Shown: positions 42,086-52,772, numbered from the stretch's first letter. The stretch: 64,000 nucleotides of DNA from Nakazawaea peltata (GCA_001599355.1 BCGQ01000001.1:1863135-1927134); one strand, 5' to 3'. Translations and numbers: made by a program. The notes: a model not told the origin generated them from the letters alone.

Positions 42086-43207
42086 TTACAAAGACATTTT
42101 CTCCAAGTCATCGGAAGTCGACTGCATAATCTTGGAGTTCCTGCGGCTACTTGGAGGTAGAAGCGGGGAAACACTCCCCGTCAATGTCGGCGATGTCGAC
42201 ACTATCAGCCTTCTTTTAGCCCCAGATTGATGATCATTCGAATCCGTAGAAGAAGTGTCAAAAGATTTTCTTTTTTTGTCATTATAGTTATGATTTTCCG
42301 AGACTGGAGCCTTCCCATCGATATGACTCCAAAGTTTGTTGGCTTTATTAACTAAATCGTATTTTTTCAATGTCTCATTCAGTAGGAGGGCGTTTTTGTT
42401 CATTACACGATTATTCTCCATAAACACTTCTTCGTCTCGAAGGTGTAATGTGACTGCGGCCTCGTTATTAATTTCCAGTAAAAAGGGGTGAGATTCCATT
42501 TGTAATTCTTTAGAGATTCTTTTAAAGGGTTTTGGCTGTGGTTTTAAGAAAGAAGCTGCGGGAGACGATTTTGCAATCCACTTTTTGAAGAAAATATTTG
42601 GGGATTGAAGTTGTTTTGGTGTTCCTTGGACAGACGGAGAAGCCATAGATTCTTCATCAGATGTGTTTGATGCGTTTAAATCTCCTTTTATTGACCCTGG
42701 ACTTTCTGGTAAATCCACTTTAAATCTCGAATTTTCATTGAAACTTCTCTTAAACAAAGATGGATCTAATTTTAAATTATGATTATGTTTTGATCGCACT
42801 GATTGATCAATGTCTGTTTCTCCATCTGCTGTATCTCCCGTCAGAGCTCTCAGTAAAGATAATCCATTTGTATTAGATGCAAGACTTGATGAACGTGTGG
42901 TAGTCGACTGTAAAGGATTCCCACGGGGAAGTCGACCTCCAAAATTATCATTATCTTCATCTGATGATGACAGTGAAGAAGATACCGATACCACACTGTT
43001 ATGATGTTCATGGGAGCGATAACGCGGATTGTCGATAGTCTCTACGTCGGTGACTCCTCCTAAAGAAGATGCACTGGACGAATATCCAAATGATTCGGTT
43101 CTTCCTTGACGGTTCTTTCTTCTACCCAATATCGGTAGTATCCTGGTATGTATACTTTTTTTATGGAACTTAACAGGTTCCTCTGGTTTGATTTTATCAT
43201 CACTCAT
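42086..43207 (-). CDS. Hypothetical Ser-rich phospho-protein-like product
   Basis: 373 aa from the ATG at 43207. Most of it is low-complexity Ser/Asp/Asn-rich sequence with many Ser-Pro pairs ('ESPGSIKG', 'MASPSVQGTPK', 'VSTSPTLTGSVSP'), suggesting regulation by proline-directed kinases. A basic head ('KKSIHTRILPILGRRKNRQ') and one ordered-looking central-C segment ('HPFLLEINNEAAVTLHLRDEEV', then a helix rich in Asn/Leu) stand out. I do not recognise the family. No membrane segment is seen. A basic 'DKKRKS'/'GAKRRL' pair near the end could be a nuclear signal. Confidence 0.7.
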   Translation of the reverse strand: MSDDKIKPEEPVKFHKKSIHTRILPILGRRKNRQGRTESFGYSSSASSLGGVTDVETIDNPRYRSHEHHNSVVSVSSSLSSSDEDNDNFGGRLPRGNPLQSTTTRSSSLASNTNGLSLLRALTGDTADGETDIDQSVRSKHNHNLKLDPSLFKRSFNENSRFKVDLPESPGSIKGDLNASNTSDEESMASPSVQGTPKQLQSPNIFFKKWIAKSSPAASFLKPQPKPFKRISKELQMESHPFLLEINNEAAVTLHLRDEEVFMENNRVMNKNALLLNETLKKYDLVNKANKLWSHIDGKAPVSENHNYNDKKRKSFDTSSTDSNDHQSGAKRRLIVSTSPTLTGSVSPLLPPSSRRNSKIMQSTSDDLEKMSL

Positions 43208-43744
43208 TACTTCTAATTATCCGTCATGAAGTATTTGTAATATGATTCAATTCAGATTATCTCATCCAATAATAGCCCGGCTTTGGTCTTTGTTCTCTCC
43301 TACCCCAACACGCCGATGCTCAGCGCTATAAATTTATTTGGCTCTGCTTTAATTTCTTTTTAAGCTGCCTAAATTTTCCGTGAAATTAATTACGTGCGGC
43401 TTAAATAGGTGAGCGGATTACGAATATTATAGTGAGATTTGATTAGATATGGATGGTTTAGATGGGTTGACTAGATATTTAGAATTAGATATGGTGGCTT
43501 TATTAGGTGTCTAAAGTGTAGTGTTTGGAGATACGGCTAACCCCTTCCTGTCTTAAATCTCCCGTTTTGTTTCCCTTGGCCCCTTTCACTTTCCCCTCGC
43601 TTTCCTTCCCTTTCCTTCACTCCCTCACCCCTCGCTTACACTTTCTATGATGTAATTTTTGCGCTATCTAAAAAATTCTCTCTTTTCTTCACTGCCTTTC
43701 CAGTCACTTTCACCACGAGAATCACGAACAAGGCTAGACACACC
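43208..43744. other. Divergent spacer of hypothetical and SLC35F-like genes
   Basis: 537 bp. The right half (about 43575-43640) is a pyrimidine-rich tract of CTTTCC/CCCTC words on the + strand, upstream of the transporter. The left half is AT-rich with GAT-TAGA words. No gene is seen. Confidence 0.5.
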
Positions 43745-45169
43745 ATGGATGTCCAGCCGATCCCTCCTACACATCACACAGAGACTTCCTATGGGAAAGT
43801 CATCTTTGTATGTGTGCTTTTCTTCTTGTCTTTGGTCTCTTTTGTCACCCAGACAGAATTGACCTCCTATTTATACTCGGAGATCGGATACAATGAGCCG
43901 TTCTTATTGTTATATCTCACACATGGATCATGGTGGATGATTTGGCCTTTACAGGTTATCTCTATTGCTGTTTATAAGACAGTATTAAGATATCTCAAGT
44001 CTAAACGGACCTCAACTAATATCAGCGCGTCAGATTCACTGCCAAATGTGCTGTACGAGAGTTTGGGTACCAGTGATCAGTCTGGTGCGAATAAAAAATC
44101 GAAGAAACTGAAGGATAAAGGTCTTTCTGTCGTTACTTCTCATAAATGGCGTGGTGTCAAGCATGGAATAATTTCAAGCATCTCAAATCAGCATAAAAAT
44201 ATCTTCAAGACTGCCGAAATCGTCTATGAATTGAATGATCCCAACTATTTTATCGAGAGTGATAACTCAGTTATGCATTTCAAACGGTTTTTCAGTTCAG
44301 CCCCGATCAAATATGTCATTCGTACTTCTCTGTGGATCATGGTGGTGTTAAATATCCTGGGTTGTTCATGGTATTTTGCTCTTACCTTAACAACTTCTTC
44401 AGATGTGACACTGATTTATAACTGTTCACTGTTTACTCTGTATCTGTTCCTGATCATCTTTCTTAAAGAGAAGTTCAGTTTATTGAAGATGTCCAGTGTG
44501 GCATTCGCCATCTTGGGTGTCATAATAGTCACATACTCCGGTAGTAGTGATAGCAATGATAATGATGAAGACTCCAAACCTTATAGATTGATTGGAAATA
44601 TGATTATTCTGGCTGGGGCCGTTTTATATGGATTATACGAGGTGGTCTACAAGAAATTTTTATGTCCGCCAGCCAATACAGTTAGTTCCCGTAGACAAGC
44701 CCTGTTCAGCTCTTTTACAATGTCAGTAGTTGGGTCTCTGACTGCTTTATTCTTATGGATTCCGTTATTCTTAGCTCAATTGTTCGGATTTCATCAATTC
44801 CAATTCCCTGAGAATTTCAATGTTTGGCTTGTCGTCTTAGGTTCGGTATTTTCCAACATCATCTTCAGTGTCTCATTCTTACTGTTGATTTCGTTGACTT
44901 CACCAGTTTTAAGTTCGGTAGCTTCACTTGTAACTATTTTATTTGTAGGATTAGCTGAATGGTACATTTTCCATATTGGATTGAGCTTTTTACAAGTTAT
45001 GGGAGACGTTATGGTGGCCGTTGGATTTATTGTGTTAACTATAGCTAGTTGGAATGAAGTTAGTGAAGAAGATGCAGACGATGATACCACAGATTTAGAA
45101 AGTTTGTATTCTACGCTGTCCGGGTCTACAACAAACAACAATATACCTTCACAAACTGTCAATGTATAG
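43745..45169 (+). CDS. SLC35F/EamA-type membrane transporter (YML018C/THI74-like)
   Basis: 474 aa with about ten predicted membrane segments, in the drug/metabolite transporter superfamily. The pattern of 'LTSYLYSEIGYNEPFLLLYLTH' in helix 2, 'NCSLFTLYLFLIIFLKEKFSLLK' and 'GVIIVTYSGSSDSND' with a long cytosolic loop after helix 3 matches the YML018C and Thi74 proteins of the vacuolar membrane. The substrate is not known for this branch. Start ATG at 43745. An acidic loop (SNDNDEDS) and acidic C-terminal tail are present. Confidence 0.8.
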   Translation: MDVQPIPPTHHTETSYGKVIFVCVLFFLSLVSFVTQTELTSYLYSEIGYNEPFLLLYLTHGSWWMIWPLQVISIAVYKTVLRYLKSKRTSTNISASDSLPNVLYESLGTSDQSGANKKSKKLKDKGLSVVTSHKWRGVKHGIISSISNQHKNIFKTAEIVYELNDPNYFIESDNSVMHFKRFFSSAPIKYVIRTSLWIMVVLNILGCSWYFALTLTTSSDVTLIYNCSLFTLYLFLIIFLKEKFSLLKMSSVAFAILGVIIVTYSGSSDSNDNDEDSKPYRLIGNMIILAGAVLYGLYEVVYKKFLCPPANTVSSRRQALFSSFTMSVVGSLTALFLWIPLFLAQLFGFHQFQFPENFNVWLVVLGSVFSNIIFSVSFLLLISLTSPVLSSVASLVTILFVGLAEWYIFHIGLSFLQVMGDVMVAVGFIVLTIASWNEVSEEDADDDTTDLESLYSTLSGSTTNNNIPSQTVNV

Positions 45170-46027
45170 AATGAATAGATAACTTACATAGAAGATTTTG
45201 TATATTGCTTTGGCTGTAGGAGAGTCTGTATAAGCGCCGAGAAACGCGAACTTTAGTTTGTTACAAGGTTTTACGAGGGTTTCCTAAATTGGAAAGTTGA
45301 AAGCAGAGTGCAAGTCAAAAATTAGACAGTGTGTGAAATGATTTGGTGATAGGACGAAGGGACAATATGACAGGATGCCAGGAAGGGTTTACATTTCAAC
45401 AAGAGAGTTGGGACAAGGTCAAAGAATCCTATGAATATGACCCTGGGTCATAATACTACTCACCTTCCGTTAGTCGAAGATCGTCTTCCTCCCTAGTTAA
45501 ATCCTCACGATAATCCTTCCTGCAAATCTAGACCCGCCTTATTGTACCTCCTATTTTTTCTGCGTCTTCGTTATACCTTGTTCTCCCTATTTAATTTTTT
45601 CCCGAGACGTGTCGGCGCGTCTCTTATTTTTTCTTTACTTCGAAAAAGAGGACAGACACGTCATGTCTCAGAACGATATTGAAGTCTAATGGGGAAACAT
45701 CTGAGACAAATGTAGTACTTGGGTATGGTGAACTCAGTTTATCTCAATGTTCCGTGTCCTAATAGCAGTCTGTAACAAAATCTACACTCTCCCACCACTC
45801 CCACCACCATCTTCCTCTGCCTCTCCCTCTCCCTCCCCTGTCTCTCCCCTCCCTTTCTGCATTGTTTTGTATACACGCTTTTTGCCTCTGCATTTCCTAT
45901 AATTTCCCTTTCAAGAAAAAGGAAAAAGGGGAAAAAAACATTCAAGGGGGGGAGAAATAATATCAAAACAAAAGCAGATCCTAGATATCTTTTTGATTGA
46001 AGAGTCGAAGACGATATTGATATTTCG
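45170..46027. promoter_or_regulatory. CLA4 upstream region
   Basis: 858 bp holding the CLA4 promoter. It includes a GAGACG...CGTCTC inverted repeat (45604-45609 and 45618-45623) around a CG-rich loop. A pyrimidine tract (about 45783-45860, CTCTCCC/CCTCCC words) also lies in it. No additional gene is seen. Confidence 0.5.
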
Positions 46028-48637
46028 ATGTCACTCTCAGCAACAGCGTCGCAAATGAACTCGGAGGTATTCAATAATCCTGCTCGTCCGCTGCCTCGCC
46101 CTCCCGCCTCGTACAATCGTACGGGCAGCGTGGACTCGAATGGGTCGGAAGCCTCCTTTTCCACCGACAATAATCACAATAACAATTATACCTACCGCGA
46201 CAACCATACTAATGTGATCAATTTGAACAAGCCAGATGCCGGTCCAGCTGGCGCCAATCAGAAAATGTATCGTGTCCTGAAGCGCCGTGAAGGTTACGTC
46301 TCTGTTAAAGATGATGGTATCATGTCTTTCAGGTGGCCAAAACGTTACATGGTTTTAAATGACGCTACTTTGGATTTTTATAAAAACGACTCCAAGGAAG
46401 AGCTCTCGTTGAGTATTCATTTGTTGAGCATTTCCAACTTGACTAAGAACCTGTTGAGACCATTTTGCTTCGAGATTATGCGCTCTCAGAATCAAAAATC
46501 CGTCTTTGTTCAAGTTAAAAATGGTAATGACTTGAATGGGTGGATCGATGCTATTTACAATAAGAGCGGCAAATCCGCCGTTCTGGTTTCAAAACCTACT
46601 AACTTTACACATGTTGGTCAAGTCGTATTTGACTATAATTCTGGAGCTTTTAAGATTCCTGATAGATGGTTGAAACGTTTGGAAAGATCTGATATCACCA
46701 TCGAGGATTATATTAGAGATCCAGGTGCTGTAGAGTCGGCTTTGAAATTCTTTAGTGGTGAATCCGATTTCGAAAATAGTGATACACCTTTATATCCGGA
46801 TTTATTAGCTAAATCGTCTGGAAGAAGTAGTGGAGATTCTTCTGTTGAATCACCTGCTAGTGCTGACAATAATTTACAGTCGAAATTCAGTGAATGGACC
46901 AAGACACCAAAATCGACCGGTTTACTACCTGGTTCTGTCTCTAGTACTACTAGCCCATTTGATAACAAGAAATATATCCCTGTAAGGAAAGCACCTCCAC
47001 TGCCCGTTCCATCAAGTTCACCACTGGATGCTCCAAAGATTCAACCTTTCAACCTGCCAGATTTGGTTCCAATGAGAAAGGCTCCTGCTCCTCCAAATGC
47101 TCCACTTAATGCATTGAAGACTCAGGCTCCAACCATCCCAATCCCTCATATTCCAAAGGGTGGTGATGACTCCAATTTATCGACACCTTCTAACCAAAAG
47201 GTTAAGACTTTCATGGATGAAGATACATCTGGTGAATTCGACGATACAGAAAATGTCAAGCCAGGATTACATCATACTTTGTCTACAAAGAGATTACAGA
47301 AGCAACTGCAAAAGCAAAAGCCAATCTATGAGACCGACTCTCCTTATATCAAGGTAAAGGCATTCACACAACAAAGTAGTAATAAGATTCATCCTAATTT
47401 GAAGTTGCAAACCACCAATTTGAATGGTGAATCTCAACAAACTTCTCCTGTTTATCATAAGCATCCTCCATTACCTTCGCATGCTGGAGACTATTCGTCA
47501 CCTACGAGTGTGTCTCCTCCAAATCTGACTCCTCAACGTGCCAATAAAACACCTCATCTGCATCCACAACAGCATCAATACGCCTCTCCAGGTTCTCACC
47601 AAAAACAGAAGCATCCTCAATCTCCTTCGAACATGCTGGCAGCTGCTGCTGCTCTGCTGGTGAACAAGAAGGACAAGCCGGTTAGACAAAAGAATGAAGA
47701 GAGACGTGTTTCAGCTATGACTGATGCTCAAGTGATGGCCAAATTGAGATCAGTAGTGATTAATGCTGACCCAACACCTAATTTCCAAATGTTGGAGAAG
47801 CTGGGTCAAGGTGCCTCTGGTAGTGTCTTCTTACTGAGATCCCTCAAGAGAGGTGGTCTGAAAGTGGCTGTCAAACAGATGGATATTAATGTTCAACCAA
47901 GAAAAGAGTTGATTGTCAATGAGATCTTAGTAATGAAGGATTCTCAACACCGTAATATCGTCAATTTCTTGGAGCTGTATTTGAGAGGAAACTCTGAATT
48001 GTGGGTTGTCATGGAATACATGGAAGGTGGATCATTGACCGATGTAATTGACCATAACAGTTCGTTAACTGAGCCCCAAATTGCTGCTATCTGTCTTGAA
48101 ACAATTAAAGGTTTGCAGCATTTGCATAGAAAACATATTATTCATCGTGATATCAAATCTGATAATGTGTTACTTGACTCTAATGGAGATGTCAAGATCA
48201 CCGATTTCGGTTTCTGTGCTAAATTGACTAACCAACGTAATAAGAGAGCTACTATGGTAGGTACTCCATATTGGATGGCCCCAGAAGTGGTGAAACAGAA
48301 AGAGTATGATGAGAAAATCGATGTTTGGTCTCTTGGTATCATGCTGATTGAGATGATCGAGGGAGATCCTCCATATATGAACGAGGAGCCTTTAAGACTG
48401 TTATACTTGATAGCTTCAAATGGTACTCCAAAATTGAAAAACTCGGAGAGACTTTCCAGCAATTTGAAGAAATTCTTGAGTATTTGTTTATGTGTCGATG
48501 TCAAGTATAGAGCTACTTGTGATGAATTGTTACAACATGTCTTCTTGAAGAGCGCATGTCCTACCTCCGAATTAGCTGGCTTATTGGAGTGGAAGAATGC
48601 TCCTTCTACCTCTGGTGGAATAGATGATACTATTTGA
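46028..48637 (+). CDS. CLA4: p21-activated kinase Cla4
   Basis: Cla4 is the Cdc42 effector kinase that controls septins, budding and mitotic exit. The 869-aa product has a PH domain (about 87-181), a CRIB Cdc42-binding motif ('SKPTNFTHVG', from 188), a proline-rich linker and a kinase domain (about 587-850). The catalytic Lys is 616, HRDIK is 706-710, and 'DFGFCAKL' and 'GTPYWMAPE' are intact. The PH plus CRIB order separates Cla4 from Ste20, which lacks the PH domain. Five CTG codons (592, 603, 650, 773, 791) fall where PAKs have Ala: EK-A-GQGASG, VYL-A, NFLE-A-YL, GIM-A-IEM and PLR-A-LYLI. Confidence 0.95.
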   Translation: MSLSATASQMNSEVFNNPARPLPRPPASYNRTGSVDSNGSEASFSTDNNHNNNYTYRDNHTNVINLNKPDAGPAGANQKMYRVLKRREGYVSVKDDGIMSFRWPKRYMVLNDATLDFYKNDSKEELSLSIHLLSISNLTKNLLRPFCFEIMRSQNQKSVFVQVKNGNDLNGWIDAIYNKSGKSAVLVSKPTNFTHVGQVVFDYNSGAFKIPDRWLKRLERSDITIEDYIRDPGAVESALKFFSGESDFENSDTPLYPDLLAKSSGRSSGDSSVESPASADNNLQSKFSEWTKTPKSTGLLPGSVSSTTSPFDNKKYIPVRKAPPLPVPSSSPLDAPKIQPFNLPDLVPMRKAPAPPNAPLNALKTQAPTIPIPHIPKGGDDSNLSTPSNQKVKTFMDEDTSGEFDDTENVKPGLHHTLSTKRLQKQLQKQKPIYETDSPYIKVKAFTQQSSNKIHPNLKLQTTNLNGESQQTSPVYHKHPPLPSHAGDYSSPTSVSPPNLTPQRANKTPHLHPQQHQYASPGSHQKQKHPQSPSNMLAAAAALLVNKKDKPVRQKNEERRVSAMTDAQVMAKLRSVVINADPTPNFQMLEKLGQGASGSVFLLRSLKRGGLKVAVKQMDINVQPRKELIVNEILVMKDSQHRNIVNFLELYLRGNSELWVVMEYMEGGSLTDVIDHNSSLTEPQIAAICLETIKGLQHLHRKHIIHRDIKSDNVLLDSNGDVKITDFGFCAKLTNQRNKRATMVGTPYWMAPEVVKQKEYDEKIDVWSLGIMLIEMIEGDPPYMNEEPLRLLYLIASNGTPKLKNSERLSSNLKKFLSICLCVDVKYRATCDELLQHVFLKSACPTSELAGLLEWKNAPSTSGGIDDTI

Positions 48638-48743
48638 TGATTTGGGTAAAGAACTATAGTGATGTATTTAATATTAAGCTAATAAATTAGGAATTTAAAT
48701 GAAGGAGTGTAGAATCGAAGATTCAATGCAGAGTTAGGGTTCA

Positions 48744-49634
48744 TCAAGGCTTGAAAGCTTCAAGCTTTTGCATTGCATCAATGCTTGCCTCATAAACCCA
48801 AAGAGAAATGGCACTTGTTGGTCCACCTTTCAATAACAGAGGTAATAAACCCTTGAAAAGACCCTTTGGACCTTCAGATTTCAATATTTGTTTCAGAATT
48901 GATATCGAAGACCACTGTCTATGTTCCTCCAGTGTGGCTATTTGAAGTCTTTTTCGAAGTAAATCTAATGGGAAGCTGCCAACTTTTGAAACAAATCCAC
49001 TAATGAGACCTATGAAGGGATCAATGGTCCGGACTACCGAGTCTTGATCGGATTTTCGCACAAGAATTTTCAAAGTCTCAAATGTCTGGAACATAAGTCC
49101 CATTTGTAAAGCCACAGATAACATGGATGGTTGAAGACCTTTGTAAAAACCTGTAAGACCAGAGTCTTTGTAAATGGATATCACCACAGACGACAACTTC
49201 TGAAACTGTTTCTCTTTATTAGACAGTAACTTTGTACGAAGAAGATCACATGGGTAACTAATTAAAGTGGAAGACATTCCTGAAAATGCCCCCACCACAA
49301 AACTATGCACAAACTGATTCAAAGGCATCAGGGAAAGAGTCGAATTGGCCACCGAATACGAAGCAAATTGTGTAGATCCATACACTATATACATGAATGA
49401 CAGTGGTACAGTCCCCTTCCAAAACAGTCTGATCCCCTCATTTCTAAAAATAGACATCCCCACTTGTAAAACTCCTCCTTGACCCGGCCCACTCAACTGG
49501 CATCGGATCTTCAAAGTATCTAACGGAGCAATCAGCAATCGAGCAGTCAATCCAGAAACTGATCCGGCCAATGCAGCCATCACAGGTGACACGTATACAC
49601 CTTGCTGCAAGTGATCAGGCCCATCGTTTCTCAT
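48744..49634 (-). CDS. TPC1: Mitochondrial thiamine pyrophosphate carrier
   Basis: Tpc1 imports thiamine pyrophosphate into mitochondria (SLC25 family). The 296-aa product has three carrier repeats with 'PLDTLKIRCQ', 'PCDLLRTKLL' and 'PLDLLRKRLQ'. 'GTVPLSFMYIVYGSTQFASY' and 'GGPTSAISLWVYE' are particular to Tpc1-type carriers. Start ATG at 49634. CLA4 lies convergently, 106 bp away. A CTG codon in 'GLLP-x-LLKGG' is at a Ser/Ala position of the family. Confidence 0.85.
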   Translation of the reverse strand: MRNDGPDHLQQGVYVSPVMAALAGSVSGLTARLLIAPLDTLKIRCQLSGPGQGGVLQVGMSIFRNEGIRLFWKGTVPLSFMYIVYGSTQFASYSVANSTLSLMPLNQFVHSFVVGAFSGMSSTLISYPCDLLRTKLLSNKEKQFQKLSSVVISIYKDSGLTGFYKGLQPSMLSVALQMGLMFQTFETLKILVRKSDQDSVVRTIDPFIGLISGFVSKVGSFPLDLLRKRLQIATLEEHRQWSSISILKQILKSEGPKGLFKGLLPLLLKGGPTSAISLWVYEASIDAMQKLEAFKP

Positions 49635-49825
49635 TCTACACCTCTCTTGCCGTCTTCTCCTCCTGTTTACGTGAACTTTTCAAAAAAAAAAAACTTTCAG
49701 AACATTTTTCAACATCTATATATGCATTTCCTATTTCGGACACCGTTCGTGCGGCTCGAAATGCGATGAGATGCTGGTTTATACAGATGGTGGTGAATGC
49801 AATGTGGGGAACGATTCAGGCGAGG

Positions 49826-51307
49826 CTAGGATTTCTTGAGTTTTTTAAGAATCCTGGCCTGTAAATCATCGATCGTACGTTTTCTAGAATTAATAGAAGC
49901 GTCGTTAAACCAACTACTACCGTTGGTAATAGCCTTATTCTGAGACTGAGCATTCGGATTTTTCAGCCCCGGATTATCAAATGAGAATACATCTTCGTTA
50001 TTAGAATTGAGAGAAGAAGATATCAGACCCAACCTTTGAGACATATTTTTACTGACTTTAACTTTTGGTCCCGAGTCACCTGAAGCAATCGAACGAATAT
50101 TTCCATTACTTGATCTCCCTGCCATTCCTAATCCGATCTCGTTACCAAACAGATCCATATAAGACTCTTCTCTTTCTCCAAAGGAGACTTTATTTTGTAA
50201 TTTTTGCAATTCGCTGGCCTCGAAATTCTTCTTCATCTTACTGAAACGTTTTCCTCCTCTTTTCTTGGATTTTTGATCCACTGGGATCGGTAACAGTTTT
50301 ACCTTCAGTCTATCTGGGGGCAGTATCAACTTGTCCAACTTCTCGGTGACCTCTGTACGATATTTCAAACCTAAGCTGCCTTCTTTCTCACTTTTAGACA
50401 AGTCTACTCTTGCACATAACGTTATCTTAGCACTCACCATTCTTATCAGTTGTTTTTTGTAGTCGTCGGGTACTTCTGCAATCAATGGACAATCGTATAA
50501 ATAGCCTTGAAATTTAACTCCTCCTGCCCTCACTCCACTTAATCCTATGGAGTCCTGTCTTCTGTTCCCCAACAGAGCAAGATTGCACGAGGGAGTTATA
50601 GCTAAAGTCTGAAGTGAGCCAACACTTGATATTAATTGCAGAGTTGTTGTCAGACCCACTAACAGACATGTATTGGGGGCATAAGAAGCTAAATTTGAGG
50701 CCACATTGGACATTATCTCCACTTTGAAGTCATCTAACTTGATTAATAAATCACACAGCTTCTTTATATGGCCAATATTTTCTGGTATCTTGTAGTTAGA
50801 TTGTTTCAATGAAGAACTCATAGTAATAACAAGAAGCTTCTCTGATGGTATGATCAGTCTCAACTCATCCTCTTTGGTAGCGACATTCCCGGCAACATCA
50901 GAACCTAAAAGCTTCACAGTACGAGCAAATTCTCCCAGTCTCGGTACCAAACTATCCAATTCAGGGAATATCGATTTATAATGTATCTTTATATAATTGT
51001 GGATGATGGCAGTTTCCAGGTCGATTTCTTGAATGATTTCATAAGCAGATTTGATGAATTCAGGTGGGAATGATCCAGTTTCGGCCACCTTGCGGACCTC
51101 ATCTACAAACTCTCCTGCCTTACCCTCCACTTTAGAGTAAACAGTTATATCATCGATCGTTGTAAGCTTTAAAGCGGCATCGTAAATACTTCCTATAGCC
51201 AGACTTCTCTCATCACCTACAGCATCTGAAACAGGTGTCTCGTCAATATCAGATCTATGCTCTTCCTCATCACTCGAGTAGTCCAATAATAGCTCTACCA
51301 ACCCCAT
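49826..51307 (-). CDS. PRP31: U4/U6-U5 tri-snRNP protein Prp31
   Basis: Prp31 binds the U4 15.5K-RNA complex and holds the tri-snRNP together for spliceosome activation. The 493-aa product has an acidic start, a NOSIC/coiled-coil region (about 60-180), and the Nop domain (about 205-330: 'SCNLALLGNRR', 'YDCPLIAEVPDDYKK', 'SAKITLCARVD'). The basic 'KKRGGKRFSKMKK' and 'VSFGEREE' tail matches human PRPF31. CTG codon 215 (50663-50665) lies in 'PNTC-x-LVG', where the family has Cys-Ala-Leu-Val-Gly. Start ATG at 51307. Confidence 0.93.
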   Translation of the reverse strand: MGLVELLLDYSSDEEEHRSDIDETPVSDAVGDERSLAIGSIYDAALKLTTIDDITVYSKVEGKAGEFVDEVRKVAETGSFPPEFIKSAYEIIQEIDLETAIIHNYIKIHYKSIFPELDSLVPRLGEFARTVKLLGSDVAGNVATKEDELRLIIPSEKLLVITMSSSLKQSNYKIPENIGHIKKLCDLLIKLDDFKVEIMSNVASNLASYAPNTCLLVGLTTTLQLISSVGSLQTLAITPSCNLALLGNRRQDSIGLSGVRAGGVKFQGYLYDCPLIAEVPDDYKKQLIRMVSAKITLCARVDLSKSEKEGSLGLKYRTEVTEKLDKLILPPDRLKVKLLPIPVDQKSKKRGGKRFSKMKKNFEASELQKLQNKVSFGEREESYMDLFGNEIGLGMAGRSSNGNIRSIASGDSGPKVKVSKNMSQRLGLISSSLNSNNEDVFSFDNPGLKNPNAQSQNKAITNGSSWFNDASINSRKRTIDDLQARILKKLKKS

Positions 51308-51409
51308 TTTCTGTCTCTTTACTTCAACTCCTTCTACACAATATAAGCTCTAAAATTCTTTATTTGTATTTTTCTATTTAAGTCAAAAGCAAATTATAAC
51401 ACTTGCAAG

Positions 51410-52042
51410 TCATCGAAGGTGGACGGTGAAGTATTCTAAAGGTATTTTGCCATCTTTACCCTCTGATAAGATCACATTATTGGCACTTTTCCAGAAGGGA
51501 TATCCGTCATTGAGCAGTTTCTCGATGTCCAAGAAAAGTAATACTTTAGACGACGCTCTCATCCCACTAATGACAGTTTCTTTGTCCTCTGGTAAACCTA
51601 TGGCGAAATGAATATGATTCCTGTTCATTTTACTCAAGTATCCTGATTGTTTGATCAATTCGTAGTTTTTAATTGATGTCCCATGTACTACGGTGTCTGT
51701 TGGGAACAGTTCTTTAGTTGGAAGTGGTACTAAATCTGAATCTATTTCGGTGATTGAATGTCCTTGGTTGGCACAGATATAGTATCGACCATCTTCTCTC
51801 TCCTGTAAAGTATAACGGTTCTTATTGTCGTTAGCCACTACTCTTCGTAAGTCTTCAAATGTTGATCTATGAGATTTCAAATATCTGTGTCGAAGTATCT
51901 CTGTAGTGGATACAAATCCTTTTTGATCGATATTCAATCCCTCTTGTTTCGCTTGGTGTCGGAGTAATTTGGAGAGCGCTTTGGATATATGAGTATCCCT
52001 CTTCTTGTCCGTTGCAGTGGTCTCTGGCACAGTATTCAGCAT
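51410..52042 (-). CDS. TPT1: tRNA 2'-phosphotransferase Tpt1
   Basis: Tpt1 removes the 2'-phosphate left at the splice junction of ligated tRNAs, using NAD+ as acceptor. The start is the ATG at 52042 (MLNTVPETTATDKK), giving 210 aa; the 13 codons upstream in frame have no ATG. Conserved blocks are 'ISKALSKLLRHQA', 'TLQEREDGRYYICANQGHS', 'VVHGTS' and 'RNHIHFAIGLP', which hold the catalytic RHxxR...H residues. Yeast Tpt1 is 230 aa. A 14-codon upstream ORF (52195-52151, minus) precedes it. Confidence 0.9.
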   Translation of the reverse strand: MLNTVPETTATDKKRDTHISKALSKLLRHQAKQEGLNIDQKGFVSTTEILRHRYLKSHRSTFEDLRRVVANDNKNRYTLQEREDGRYYICANQGHSITEIDSDLVPLPTKELFPTDTVVHGTSIKNYELIKQSGYLSKMNRNHIHFAIGLPEDKETVISGMRASSKVLLFLDIEKLLNDGYPFWKSANNVILSEGKDGKIPLEYFTVHLR

Positions 52043-52341
52043 ATCTATAGCCAATGTAGAGTCTATAAATTCCTCCGACAAATTCTACTGTCAAATATCG
52101 TTACTCTTCTCTTCGGATTCTGCTCTTCTCTAAAGGAATTTTCCTAATAGTCACAGCAAAGAGTGGGGAAGGTCGTTCGATGAGTCAGATCGCATAGTTG
52201 AGATTCCTTGGGGTCCTTTAAGGGGCTCGTTTCTTAAAATTTAAATTTTCTATTATATGAGATTTATTTACATAACTAATTGAAAAACCGCAGGTACAAA
52301 ACTTCCGGTACCTGTTTCATAAACACATTACCAATTGAGAT

Positions 52342-52772
52342 TTAAGCATTCTTTTGCTCTAAGACTCTTTGGCCTCCACCACAACAACCTCCAGAAGGAG
52401 CAGCTGGGGTACCCAAAGTGTTTCTTGGCTTCTTTACAGAATCATTGTCTCCTATTTCGGTCTTATCATGAATGTTCAAAAAGTACTTTCCATCTTCCTT
52501 CTTTCTTCCTTGTACAATATTGCTGGTTAAGAAGGCACTGACCTGATGCAATAAATCGATTCTTTCCTCGACACTTTTGTTCTCGTAATCTTTCAGAGCC
52601 ATTCCCTTCTTGAGTTGTTCTCTGGCGGCAACTAATGTTGGGACATCACCTGTATTTTATTAGTATCACTATTCGGAACTTCGACTTCTCAAGTACACTT
52701 ACCATTAAAGGCTAATCTAGCAGCTCTCAAAGCTGATCTATAAGCGGACAAAGATCTTTGGGCAGTAGACAT
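52342..52772 (-). CDS. MZM1: Mitochondrial zinc maintenance protein Mzm1 (LYRM7)
   Basis: Mzm1 is a matrix chaperone that stabilises the Rieske protein Rip1 before insertion into complex III. Exon 1 (52772-52703, 70 nt) encodes MSTAQRSLSAYRSALRAARL and beyond. The intron is 52702-52650 (GTAAGT, branch-like TACTAAT, CAG). Exon 2 is 52649-52342, joined in frame across a Gly codon. The 125-aa product (yeast 123) carries the LYR-type 'SAYRSALRAARLAF', 'GKYFLNIHDKTEIGDN' and a Cys/Gly-rich tail (GGCCGGG). A TTAAGCGC octamer lies 64 bp upstream. Confidence 0.9.
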
